This document shows, in pieces, positions 8,810-17,315 of a stretch of 64,000 bases of DNA. The notes beneath the pieces were generated by a model. It ran no database searches. It was not told the origin of the DNA and worked only from the letters and a program-made list of their open reading frames with translations. Position numbers and translations under genes: made by a program. Location: the NCBI RefSeq assembly GCF_003634215.1, contig NZ_RBWX01000007.1, positions 546,001 through 610,000 of the forward strand, written 5' to 3'. The number at the start of each line of letters is the position of its first letter. Position 1 is the stretch's first letter. This DNA is from Sphingosinicella microcystinivorans (GTDB lineage: Bacteria > Pseudomonadota > Alphaproteobacteria > Sphingomonadales > Sphingomonadaceae).

Positions 8810-9915
8810 CAGTTGAGGCGCGTGCGTGCGAGGCGTGGCGAGAAGCCGAAGGTACGCTTGAAGGCGGTGGCGAAGTTGCTGGGGTGCTCGTACCCGGCGT
8901 TGAACGCCACTTCGGTGATCGAGGCGTCGGTATCGCAGAGCTGACGCAGCGCATGGTCCATGCGCACGCGCTGGCGGTAGTTCGAAATCGTCGTGCCCGT
9001 CACCTGCTTGAAGCACTCCATCATCTGCGTTTCGTTCCACGCGAGATGGCGGCAGAGCTCGGCGATGGAAAACGCCGCCTGCGTGTCCTCGTCGAGGATC
9101 TGGCAGAGCTCCTCGACTTTTCGGCGGTCGCGCGGACGCACCGTTTCGGCCGTCCGCGAGCTGCCGAGAATATGCTTGATCGCGAAGCACAGCAGTTCGA
9201 GAGCCTTCGCCTCGATCATCAGGTTGCCGAGCGCGCCCGCATCCGGGGGGCTCAATAAATCCTCGACGATCGGCCGCATCTGCGGGTGCATCGGCAGGCT
9301 GTCGTATGAAAAGTGCGAGGCGCGGGCACGCAGGAAGTCCGCGATCGAAACCGGCAGGTCCGGCATATTGGGCGAAAGCAGCCCCGATACGAAATCCTTG
9401 CTGCAGATCATCGTGATCGAGCGTTCGCGGCTTTCGCCCACGATGCGTTCGTACTTCACGCTGTGCGTGGGCTGGACCAAGAACGACATCAGCCCGGCGG
9501 GAACCGGAACGTTTTCTTCCTGATCGCTGCCGATGACGCTGGTGCCGTCCAGCTTGAAATGCAGCTTCAGATATTCGCCGCAGACGTGTCGGTACACACA
9601 TTCCTCGGCGTAGCGGAGGTCCGAAAGCACCAGCGAGAAGCCCGGGCGGATCGTCACGCCGTTGTACCAGCCGCTCACGATCTCGCTCTGGGGCCGCAGG
9701 AGGAAGGCGTTGCCGACAGGGCCGGGGCGGCTTCCGATGCTCACTTTCAGGGCATCGACCACGGACTGGAGCGTGGGATCGAAAAGGGCTTCAGCGATGT
9801 CGAGGCGGTTGTCCAACGCGCGCGTCCCTGAAAAGTGCAGCGCGCCGACTATAGGTTCGCCCTGCGGCGTGTCCAGAGAGCCGCCCGTTTCCATCATGGC
9901 GTGTTCGGCAAGCAT
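8809..9915 (-). CDS. AraC-family transcriptional regulator
   Basis: This 368-residue protein has a C-terminal AraC/XylS DNA-binding domain at about residues 271-368, with both helix-turn-helix units (FSIAELCRHLAWNETQMMECF and ITEVAFNAGYEHPSNFATAFK). The N-terminal 260 residues are probably a sensor domain. Start ATG 9915 overlaps the aldehyde dehydrogenase stop (TGATG), and its own stop overlaps the DUF2817 start in the same way, so the three genes form a tightly coupled operon. It probably controls this operon and perhaps the divergent TBDR and PQQ-dehydrogenase genes. Its position recalls PegR of sphingomonad polyethylene-glycol operons, but that is only an analogy. Confidence 0.88.
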   Translation of the reverse strand: MLAEHAMMETGGSLDTPQGEPIVGALHFSGTRALDNRLDIAEALFDPTLQSVVDALKVSIGSRPGPVGNAFLLRPQSEIVSGWYNGVTIRPGFSLVLSDLRYAEECVYRHVCGEYLKLHFKLDGTSVIGSDQEENVPVPAGLMSFLVQPTHSVKYERIVGESRERSITMICSKDFVSGLLSPNMPDLPVSIADFLRARASHFSYDSLPMHPQMRPIVEDLLSPPDAGALGNLMIEAKALELLCFAIKHILGSSRTAETVRPRDRRKVEELCQILDEDTQAAFSIAELCRHLAWNETQMMECFKQVTGTTISNYRQRVRMDHALRQLCDTDASITEVAFNAGYEHPSNFATAFKRTFGFSPRLARTRLN

Positions 9916-11402
9916 CAGTTGACGAGCTCCACGGCTTTGATCCGGCAGTAGGAGCGCAGCCCGTCCATGCCGCCTTCGATGCCGAAGCCAGAGGCACCCC
10001 ACGGCTCCGCGCCCATCGCGAAGCCGCTGTGTTCGCCCGCCGCCGCGCTTGCGCGCACCGTGATGCGCCCAGCGCGCAGGCCGCGCGCCGCCGCCTGCGT
10101 CCGCCGAGCGTCGCGCGTCCAGAGGCTGGCGGCAAGACCGTAAGGCGTGTCATTCGCAATCGCGAGCGCTTCGTCGAAGTCGCGGAAGCGGAGGACCGAG
10201 AGCACCGGCCCGAACACCTCTTCGCAGGCGACGGTCATATCCGGGCGCACGTCGGTGAGGACGGCAGGCGCGGTTGATGTCTCGCCCCAGGTGCCGCCGT
10301 CGTACGCGACGTTCGCGCCCTCGGTGCGGGCGTGATCGATGAAACCGCGGATTTTATCGAGCTGGCCGCGCGTCGCGATCGTGCCGAAGCCGGTCGCCGG
10401 ATCGAGCGGATCGCCCGGTACGCGCGTCTTCGCCGCCTTGATCACCGCCTCGACGAGCCTGTCGTGGAAGCTGTCTTCCACGATCAGGCGCGTTTTCGCT
10501 GCGCACCACTGGCCCTGGTTCCAGAAGGCGTCGTGCGCCACGCGCGCCGCGACGGTTTCGAGGTCGTCCGCCATGTCGGCGCAGACGACCTGCGGAGACT
10601 TGCCGCCGCATTCGAGGAGCAGCGGCTTGCCGTTCGATTGCCCCGCATAGGTCATGAACATGCGACCGGTCGCGGTGGAGCCGGTGAAGCTGATGAGGTC
10701 GATGCCGCCGTGGCGCCCCATCGCCTGTCCGACCGTCGGGCCAAGCCCCGGCACCACGTTGAGCACGCCGTCCGGCAGCCCCGCCTCCGAAGCGATCTCG
10801 GCAAGCCGCAGCGCCGATGTCGAGGCGATTTCGGAGGGTTTCAGGACGACGCTGTTGCCCGCCGCAAGCGCGGGCGCGGCCTTCAGCGCCGCGTTGATCA
10901 GCGGGAAGTTCCACGGCACGATGGCGCCCACGACGCCGCGCGGCTCCAGAAGCCCGAGCGAGAGCGTGATGCTGTCTGAAGGCGCGACGGAGCCGTAGAG
11001 CTTGTCCGTCGCTTCGCCATAGTAGCGGAAGAAACCGGTCGCGAAGGCGATTTCGGCGCGCGCGGCGGAGATCGCCTTGCCCATTTCCAGCACGTCCATC
11101 AGCGCCAGATCGTCCGCGTTCGCTTCGATCAACTCGGCGATGCGCAGCAGCACGGCCTTGCGGTGAAGCGGCGTCGCCTTCGACCAGCGGCCGTCCTCGA
11201 ACGCACGGCGGGCGGCGGCAACGGCGCGGTCAACGTCGTCGTCGGCACCCACGGGGAGCGTGCAAACGGGCCTGTTCGTGGCCGGATTGATCGAATCGAA
11301 GCCTTCGACGCTCGCAGAGTCGGTGAAGCGGCCGTCGATGAACGGACGCGTAGGGAGCGCGAGCGCGGCGGCGCGGGCGTGCCAGTCGAGGGGTGTGGTC
11401 AT
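9915..11402 (-). CDS. NAD(P)-dependent aldehyde dehydrogenase
   Basis: The 495-residue enzyme shows the full ALDH superfamily pattern: VPWNFP with Asn165, KPSE near residue 188, the FTGSTATG loop at 239-246, Glu264 in LLLECGGKSP and catalytic Cys300 in NQGQWCAAKTR. It should oxidise an aldehyde to a carboxylic acid in the cytoplasm. The overall form resembles the PuuC/betaine-aldehyde type. The ATG at 11402 gives the normal N-terminus for the family; the open frame upstream is not ALDH-like. It is the first gene of a minus-strand operon and is divergent from a TBDR followed by a PQQ alcohol dehydrogenase, whose product it could oxidise further. Confidence 0.92.
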   Translation of the reverse strand: MTTPLDWHARAAALALPTRPFIDGRFTDSASVEGFDSINPATNRPVCTLPVGADDDVDRAVAAARRAFEDGRWSKATPLHRKAVLLRIAELIEANADDLALMDVLEMGKAISAARAEIAFATGFFRYYGEATDKLYGSVAPSDSITLSLGLLEPRGVVGAIVPWNFPLINAALKAAPALAAGNSVVLKPSEIASTSALRLAEIASEAGLPDGVLNVVPGLGPTVGQAMGRHGGIDLISFTGSTATGRMFMTYAGQSNGKPLLLECGGKSPQVVCADMADDLETVAARVAHDAFWNQGQWCAAKTRLIVEDSFHDRLVEAVIKAAKTRVPGDPLDPATGFGTIATRGQLDKIRGFIDHARTEGANVAYDGGTWGETSTAPAVLTDVRPDMTVACEEVFGPVLSVLRFRDFDEALAIANDTPYGLAASLWTRDARRTQAAARGLRAGRITVRASAAAGEHSGFAMGAEPWGASGFGIEGGMDGLRSYCRIKAVELVN

Positions 11403-11660
11403 GGGCAAGCTCTTTGGAAAGCGGATTTTCGGAAGGTTGGAAGATGTTGCCGCGCCGCGCTTTTGCGCTGCCGCGAAAAATCTATGAGCAGGCTCCAAAT
11501 CCGCGCCCGCTCGCCGGGCGTCCTTGCGGGGTTCGGGGCAGCGCAAACAAAGTTCGGGAGAATGGAAAAGACGTTGCCGCCCGCGCGCCGCATGGTGCGA
11601 ACTCAGCCCGCTCATCCAAAGGCGAAAGCTCGGCGGCGAACGATAAAAGAGGGGAAACAC

Positions 11661-13979
11661 ATGAAGAAAAACGCATTTTCCGTCACTTTCAGCCGCGGCC
11701 TTCTGGTGTTCGGCGTCTCGTCGATCGCGCTCGGCACCGCTCAGGCGCAAGAGGCCGAAACGGCACCCGCGCTCGACGCCGGCGAAATCGTGGTCACCGC
11801 GCGCAAGACCAGTGAGCGTCTTCAGGATGTGCCCATCTCGGTGAGCGCACTCAGTGGGGACCAGCTGCGCGAGAATGGCGCCGTCGATGTGAAAGACGTC
11901 ATGCGCAACGTGTCGGGCCTGTCGTTCGCGGGTGTCGAGCGCGGCCTCGGCAACTACAATATCCGCGGCGTCAGCACTGTCGCCTCATCGCCGACCGTCG
12001 GTATCTATCTCGACGACATCTCGCTGGTCACGATCGCGACCGGTTTCAGCGGCGCCTTCGACCCGATCTTCTTCGACATGGAGCGTCTCGAAGTCCTGAA
12101 GGGGCCGCAGGGCACGCTCTACGGCGGCAGCTCCATGGGCGGCGCCATCAAGTACGTCAGCGCCCGGCCGGATACGTCTGTGCTTTCCGGAAGCGCCGCG
12201 GTCGGTGCCGCCACCACGGCGCACGGCGATCCTTCCTACAATGTGGAAGGTATCCTGAACCTGCCGCTGGTGACGGACAAGCTCGCCATGCGCACCGGCT
12301 TCCTGTACCGCCGCGACGGCGGCTACATCGATAACGCACCCGGCCTCGTGCGGAACTCGAACTATTCGAGCACGCCGTCGCCGATCTATACGCCGCTGGA
12401 GCAGGATGCGCTGACGAGCCGCACCGTGTCGGATCACAACAAGGCGGACAGCTTCGTCGGGCGCCTGTCGTTCCAGTGGGAACCGGACGCGACCTGGTCG
12501 ATCCGCCCCGCGCTATTCTATCAGCGCTACGAGCAGAAGAACCCTTCGCAGTTCTTCCTCGGCGACACGGAGAAGCTCACGTCCTCGTTCCGCCTGCCGC
12601 AGGGAACCGTCGACAAGGCGGGCATTTACAGCCTGGATATCGAAAAATCGCTCGGCAATGTGGAGTTCACTTCGCTGACCGCCTATTTCGACCGCAAGCT
12701 GAACTGGGAGCGCGATTACAGCTTCTTCATCGGTGGACTCGTGCCGCCGATGTTCCCACTGACCAGCCACAATCTTTCCAGAAGCCGCACCAAGCAGTTC
12801 AGTCAGGAAGTGCGCCTTTCCTCGGGCGGTCCCGGCGATCGTCTGAAATGGCTCGCCGGCCTCTATTACTCCTGGCAGGACGACAACCTCTATCAGATCG
12901 TCAATACGCCGGGCGCGGAGCCTTTCATCGGCACCGTCACAGGCTACGTCGGCGATACGACGACCAAGGCGAAGCAATATGCGGCGTTCGGTGAGGCAAC
13001 CTTTTCGATCACCGATCAGCTCGATGTCACTGCAGGTGTCCGTCTCTTCCAGATCAAGCAAGAGGTCGACATCATGGGCGACGGCCCCTTCAACGGCGGG
13101 CTGACGCTGGTCCAGGGGCGCAAGAGCAACGAGAAGGGTGTCAATCCCAAGGTGGGCATCTCCTATAAGGCGACGCCCGACAACATGATCTTCGCCTCGG
13201 CGGCAAAGGGCTTCCGGCCAGGCGGCCCGAACCGCTTCCAGATCAACCCTGCGCTGTGCGCGGCCGATCTTGAACGTCTCGGCCTCACGGCCGCGCCCGA
13301 CAGCTTCGATTCCGATAACCTCTGGAGCTACGAGGTGGGCTCCAAGAACCAGTTCGCGGATGGCCGCGTGACGCTGAACGGCGCGCTGTTCTTCACGGAC
13401 TGGAAGAAGATCCAGCAGCAGCTGAGCCTCATTAACTGCGGCTTCTCCTTCACCGGTAACGCCGGCAGCGCCGAGGTGAAGGGCGCCGAGATCGAAGGGC
13501 GCGTCAATGTAACAGGCGGCTTCCAGATCGGCGGCAACGCGACCTACACCAGCGCGAAGATCACCAACGCTGCGGTCGGCACTGCCGTTCAGGACGATGA
13601 TCAGGTGCTCGCCGTGCCGAAATGGATGGCAAGCGCGTTCGCGAGCTACGGCTTCGACGTGGGCGACACATGGCGGGGGCAGCTCCGCGCCGAATACCAG
13701 TACCAGAGCAAGGCACGTCGGATGTTCGATCGCGTGCAGGGCGTGACCTACGCAGACGCGGTGGCGGGCCTCGTGCCCAACCGCGCGGAATTCCGCGAAA
13801 GCTATGATGTCGTGAACGCGTCGCTCTCCGCCGACAATGGATCGACGGTGCTGCGGCTTTACGTGAACAACGTCTTCGACGTGCAGCCGCTCATCGACAT
13901 GGAGCTCGGATCGGGCAATGACTATGCAACGACGCTGCGTCCGCGCACGATCGGGGTTGAAGTCCGTCAGAAGTTCTAA
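11661..13979 (+). CDS. TonB-dependent outer-membrane receptor
   Basis: From ATG 11661 (AGAGGGG about 7 nt upstream) the gene encodes 772 residues. A signal peptide (KNAFSVTFSRGLLVFGVSSIALGTAQAQ) precedes a TonB-box-like EIVVTARK segment. The plug domain follows (PISVSALSGDQLRENG, NYNIRGVST, VEVLKGPQGTLYGGSSMGG-like region), then a long beta-barrel ending in aromatic Phe (VRQKF), as outer-membrane proteins do. It should import a substrate using TonB energy. A 258-bp region shared with the divergent aldehyde dehydrogenase gene presumably holds both promoters. The PQQ alcohol dehydrogenase follows after 28 bp, so the ligand is probably an alcohol or alcohol-bearing compound. Confidence 0.93.
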   Translation: MKKNAFSVTFSRGLLVFGVSSIALGTAQAQEAETAPALDAGEIVVTARKTSERLQDVPISVSALSGDQLRENGAVDVKDVMRNVSGLSFAGVERGLGNYNIRGVSTVASSPTVGIYLDDISLVTIATGFSGAFDPIFFDMERLEVLKGPQGTLYGGSSMGGAIKYVSARPDTSVLSGSAAVGAATTAHGDPSYNVEGILNLPLVTDKLAMRTGFLYRRDGGYIDNAPGLVRNSNYSSTPSPIYTPLEQDALTSRTVSDHNKADSFVGRLSFQWEPDATWSIRPALFYQRYEQKNPSQFFLGDTEKLTSSFRLPQGTVDKAGIYSLDIEKSLGNVEFTSLTAYFDRKLNWERDYSFFIGGLVPPMFPLTSHNLSRSRTKQFSQEVRLSSGGPGDRLKWLAGLYYSWQDDNLYQIVNTPGAEPFIGTVTGYVGDTTTKAKQYAAFGEATFSITDQLDVTAGVRLFQIKQEVDIMGDGPFNGGLTLVQGRKSNEKGVNPKVGISYKATPDNMIFASAAKGFRPGGPNRFQINPALCAADLERLGLTAAPDSFDSDNLWSYEVGSKNQFADGRVTLNGALFFTDWKKIQQQLSLINCGFSFTGNAGSAEVKGAEIEGRVNVTGGFQIGGNATYTSAKITNAAVGTAVQDDDQVLAVPKWMASAFASYGFDVGDTWRGQLRAEYQYQSKARRMFDRVQGVTYADAVAGLVPNRAEFRESYDVVNASLSADNGSTVLRLYVNNVFDVQPLIDMELGSGNDYATTLRPRTIGVEVRQKF

Positions 13980-14007
13980 GGTTGAGCGTATGAGGGGGGA
14001 CAGGGTG

Positions 14008-16140
14008 ATGATTGCCACGCGTGCCGGGTCCGCATGGTTCCGTTCGGTTAAGACGATGAAATCCGCCGTTCGGATAACCGCGATCGCTGCCCTGTCCCTC
14101 GCCGCCGCGTGCGGTTCCCAGAAGTCGGGCGGCGAAGCGTCGACGCCTGATTGGAAGCGGGCCACGGCCTATTATTACACAGGCACGCAGATCACTCCCG
14201 AAAACGCCGACCAGCTGGGTGTCGCGTGGGAGTTCAACGATTTCGTCGTACGTGGACGTACGCATCGCGGTGTGGAATCGACGCCGATCGTCGTGGACGG
14301 CACCATGTATTTCACCGGGCCCTGGAGCGTCGTTTATGCGCTCGACGCGAAGACCGGCGCGCAGAAGTGGCAGTATGATCCAGAGGTCGACGGCCAGTTC
14401 GCGCGGCGAACCTGCTGCGATGCCGTGAACCGCGGCGTCGATGTTGCGGACGGCGTCGTTTATGTCGCCACGCTCGATGGCTATCTCGCGGCTGTCGATG
14501 CGGCGAGCGGCAAGGAACTCTGGAAGACAGACACGATCACCGACCGCACGCGCAGCTATGCGATCACCGGCGCGCCGCGCGTTTCGGGTAAGACGGTCGT
14601 CATCGGCAACGGCGGCGCCGAGATGGGCGTGCGCGGCTATGCGAGCGCTTACGATCGCAAGACCGGCAAGCTCGTGTGGCGCTTCTTCACCGTGCCGGGC
14701 GCAGGGCCGGACGAGCATCCCGAAATCACTGAAGCGCGGAAGACGTGGAGCAAGGACTCACGCTGGGATCTTGGCGGCGGCGGCACGGTATGGGATTCGA
14801 TCGTCTACGATCCCGACACGAATATCGTTTATCTCGGCACCGGCAACGGGATGCCGCATCCGCTCTGGTCGCGCAGCCCGGGCGGCGGCGACAATCTGTA
14901 TCTTTCGTCGATCGTCGCGGTGAACGCCGACACCGGCCGCAAGGTCTGGCACTATCAGACGACGCCGGAAGACAGCTGGGATTACACGGCGACGCAGAAC
15001 ATGATCCTTGCCGACATCGAATTCGGCGGGAAGCCGCGCAAGGTCATCATGCAGGCGCCGAAGAACGGCTTCTTCTACGTCCTAGACCGCGTGACCGGCG
15101 AACTGCTCTCTGCGGAAAAGTTCACAACTGTCACATGGGCGGATCGCGTCGATCTCAAGACCGGGCGGCCGGTCATCACCGAGCAGTCCGATTATTCGAA
15201 GGAAACGAAGCTCGTCTGGCCGTCCGAAGCGGGCGGGCACAACTGGCCGCCGATGGCATACAGCGAGAAGACCGGTCTCGTTTACATCCCGGTGCTGCAG
15301 GCGCCGATGACCTTCCAGATGTATGATCAGCCCTACAAGCCCTACAGCGGCATCCAAGGCTCGATCGCCTCATTCCCGGCGTTCGGTGCATTCGGAAAGG
15401 GCGGCGCCAATTCAGAGGAAGCGTTTCCCGGCCAGCCCAAGCCGCGCTTCGATGCGGTGCTCACGGCATGGAACCCGAAAACCGGCAAGATCGTGTGGAC
15501 GAGCAGTGAGCTGCCGTTCTGGAGCGGGGGTGTGATGGCGACGGCGTCGGGCCTCGTCATGCAGGGATCGGCGGACGGCTATCTCACCGTCTACGACGGC
15601 GTTTCCGGCAAGGTCTTGCACCGCATCAACGTCGGCACGGGCATCATGGCCGCGCCCATGTCCTACGAGATCGAAGGCGAGCAGTACGTCGCCGTCAACG
15701 CAGGCTTCGGCGGAGCGCTCAACGTCGCCTATCCGCCCGGCGCGGTAGCCTCAGAGCGCGAGAACCGCGAGCGTCTGATCGTCTTCAAGGTCGGCGGCAA
15801 GGCGCCCGAACTGCCGCCGCTACGCGAGGCTATCGCATTCACCGAGGCACCTGCGAAATACCGAGGCGACGCCGAAGCCGTGAAGCGCGGCGGCGTGCTC
15901 TACGGCACTTACTGCGGCCGCTGCCATGGCGGCAAGGACGGGATGGGTGGCTATCCGAACCTCTGGAAAATGGCCCCCGAAACGCACGACGCGTTCGATG
16001 CGATCGTCCTCGAAGGTGCGTTTGTCGATGCAGGCATGGCCGCGTTCGCTGATATCCTCAGCAAGGAAGACGCCCGCGACATCCACGCCTTCCTCGCCGA
16101 GCCGTCAAAGGGTCCGTCGAAGCGCTCCGGGCTGCACTAA
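14008..16140 (+). CDS. PQQ-dependent quinohaemoprotein alcohol dehydrogenase
   Basis: The protein (710 residues from ATG 14008) combines an eight-bladed PQQ propeller with a C-terminal cytochrome c domain. Visible hallmarks are the vicinal Cys136-Cys137 pair in RRTCCDAVN, catalytic-region Asp residues in EDSWDYTAT near 325, repeated tryptophan-docking segments (such as DAKTGAQKWQ and DAASGKELWK), and the haem site CGRCH at 636-640. The N-terminus has a hydrophobic segment with a lipobox-like LAAAC ending at Cys35, so it is probably a periplasmic lipoprotein. ATG 14056 is an alternative start with a shorter signal, but 14008 has the better AGGGGGGA site. It should oxidise alcohols and pass electrons to the respiratory chain. 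Its stop overlaps the convergent flavoprotein gene by 4 bp. Confidence 0.92.
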   Translation: MIATRAGSAWFRSVKTMKSAVRITAIAALSLAAACGSQKSGGEASTPDWKRATAYYYTGTQITPENADQLGVAWEFNDFVVRGRTHRGVESTPIVVDGTMYFTGPWSVVYALDAKTGAQKWQYDPEVDGQFARRTCCDAVNRGVDVADGVVYVATLDGYLAAVDAASGKELWKTDTITDRTRSYAITGAPRVSGKTVVIGNGGAEMGVRGYASAYDRKTGKLVWRFFTVPGAGPDEHPEITEARKTWSKDSRWDLGGGGTVWDSIVYDPDTNIVYLGTGNGMPHPLWSRSPGGGDNLYLSSIVAVNADTGRKVWHYQTTPEDSWDYTATQNMILADIEFGGKPRKVIMQAPKNGFFYVLDRVTGELLSAEKFTTVTWADRVDLKTGRPVITEQSDYSKETKLVWPSEAGGHNWPPMAYSEKTGLVYIPVLQAPMTFQMYDQPYKPYSGIQGSIASFPAFGAFGKGGANSEEAFPGQPKPRFDAVLTAWNPKTGKIVWTSSELPFWSGGVMATASGLVMQGSADGYLTVYDGVSGKVLHRINVGTGIMAAPMSYEIEGEQYVAVNAGFGGALNVAYPPGAVASERENRERLIVFKVGGKAPELPPLREAIAFTEAPAKYRGDAEAVKRGGVLYGTYCGRCHGGKDGMGGYPNLWKMAPETHDAFDAIVLEGAFVDAGMAAFADILSKEDARDIHAFLAEPSKGPSKRSGLH

Positions 16141-17315
16141 ACCGCTTCCCCCGCCGCCCGGCCACTCGCCCAGGCCCACTGGAAGTTGTAGCCGCCGAGC
16201 CAGCCGGTAACGTCCACGGCTTCGCCGATCGCATAAAGGCCGGGCACGCGCGCTGCCATCATCGTGCGCGATGAGAGTCCGTTCGTGGAAATTCCACCCG
16301 CGGTCACCTCGGCCTTGGCGAAGCCCTCCGTGCCTGTGGGCGTGAACGCCCAGCCCGTCAGCTGGGCCTCCGCCGCGCGGAGCACCTTGTCAGGCAGGTT
16401 GCCGAGATCGCCCTCAAGCCCAAGTCGTTCGGTGAGCGTGTCGGCAAGACGTGCGGGTAGCCTGCCGGCAAGAATGCGTTTCAGCGTAGCGCGCGGCTGC
16501 GCCTGCTTTTCTTGGATCGTCCAGCCCGTCTCGCTGCCGGGCAGGAAGTTCACGTAAATTGGCGTTCGGTGCTGCCAGTAAGAGGAAATCTGCAGCATCG
16601 CCGGTCCGGAAAGTCCCCGATGCGTGAACAGCGCCGCTTCGCGAAACCTTGCCTTCTCCCACCGCACTTCCACGTCGGCCGATACGCCCGACAGCGAACG
16701 GAACAGCGCTTCGTCGGGTCCCAGCGTCAGCGGCACAAGTGCCGGACGCGGGTGCACGATCGAAAGCCCGAACTGGCGCGCGACATCATAGGCGAAGCCC
16801 GTGGCGCCAAGCTTGGGGATCGAAGGCCCGCCCGTGGCGAGAACGAGCGCAGGGGCGGTGTATTCGCGTCCGCCGATCATCACGACGAACCGCCCATCCC
16901 GGTGCGAGATGGCCGAGACGGTGCGCGCCAGCATCGCGGTGACGCCCGCCTTCACGCACTCCTGCACCATCATCTCGACGATCTGCCGCGCGGAGCCGTC
17001 GCAGAACAGCTGGCCAAGCGTCTTTTCGTGCCACGCGATGCCGTAGCGCTCGACAAGCCCAAGAAAGTCCTGCGGCGTATAGCGTCCGAGTGCGGACTTG
17101 GCGAAATGGGGATTGCCGGAAATATAGCGGTCTGCGGCGATATGGATGTTCGTGAAGTTGCAGCGTCCGCCACCCGAGATCAGGATTTTCTTGCCCGGTT
17201 CATCGGCATGATCGACGAGCAGAACACGCTTGCCGCGTCCTCCCGCCGTTGCGGCGCACATCATCCCCGCGGCCCCTGCGCCGAGGACGATCGCGTCGAA
17301 GCTCTCAGCGTTCAC
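16137..17315 (-). CDS. HI0933-family FAD-dependent oxidoreductase
   Basis: The 392-residue protein starts with a dinucleotide-binding fold (VLGAGAAGM, about residues 10-18). It carries the HI0933/BaiN-family signatures KKILISGGGRCNFTN, LVLATGGPSIPKLGATG and a C-terminal GLYAIGEAVDVTGWLGGYNFQWAWASG. Related proteins are flavoenzymes of uncertain physiological role, including BaiN. GTG 17315 is chosen because it gives the family's standard N-terminus; it overlaps the upstream flavoprotein gene by 11 bp, which suggests coupled translation. The reaction cannot be named from sequence. Confidence 0.88.
   Translation of the reverse strand: MNAESFDAIVLGAGAAGMMCAATAGGRGKRVLLVDHADEPGKKILISGGGRCNFTNIHIAADRYISGNPHFAKSALGRYTPQDFLGLVERYGIAWHEKTLGQLFCDGSARQIVEMMVQECVKAGVTAMLARTVSAISHRDGRFVVMIGGREYTAPALVLATGGPSIPKLGATGFAYDVARQFGLSIVHPRPALVPLTLGPDEALFRSLSGVSADVEVRWEKARFREAALFTHRGLSGPAMLQISSYWQHRTPIYVNFLPGSETGWTIQEKQAQPRATLKRILAGRLPARLADTLTERLGLEGDLGNLPDKVLRAAEAQLTGWAFTPTGTEGFAKAEVTAGGISTNGLSSRTMMAARVPGLYAIGEAVDVTGWLGGYNFQWAWASGRAAGEAV

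Noticed and set aside
12513-14165. 550-codon antisense frame over the TBDR and PQQ dehydrogenase
   Set aside because: No domain or ribosome site; both genes on the plus strand are unmistakable.
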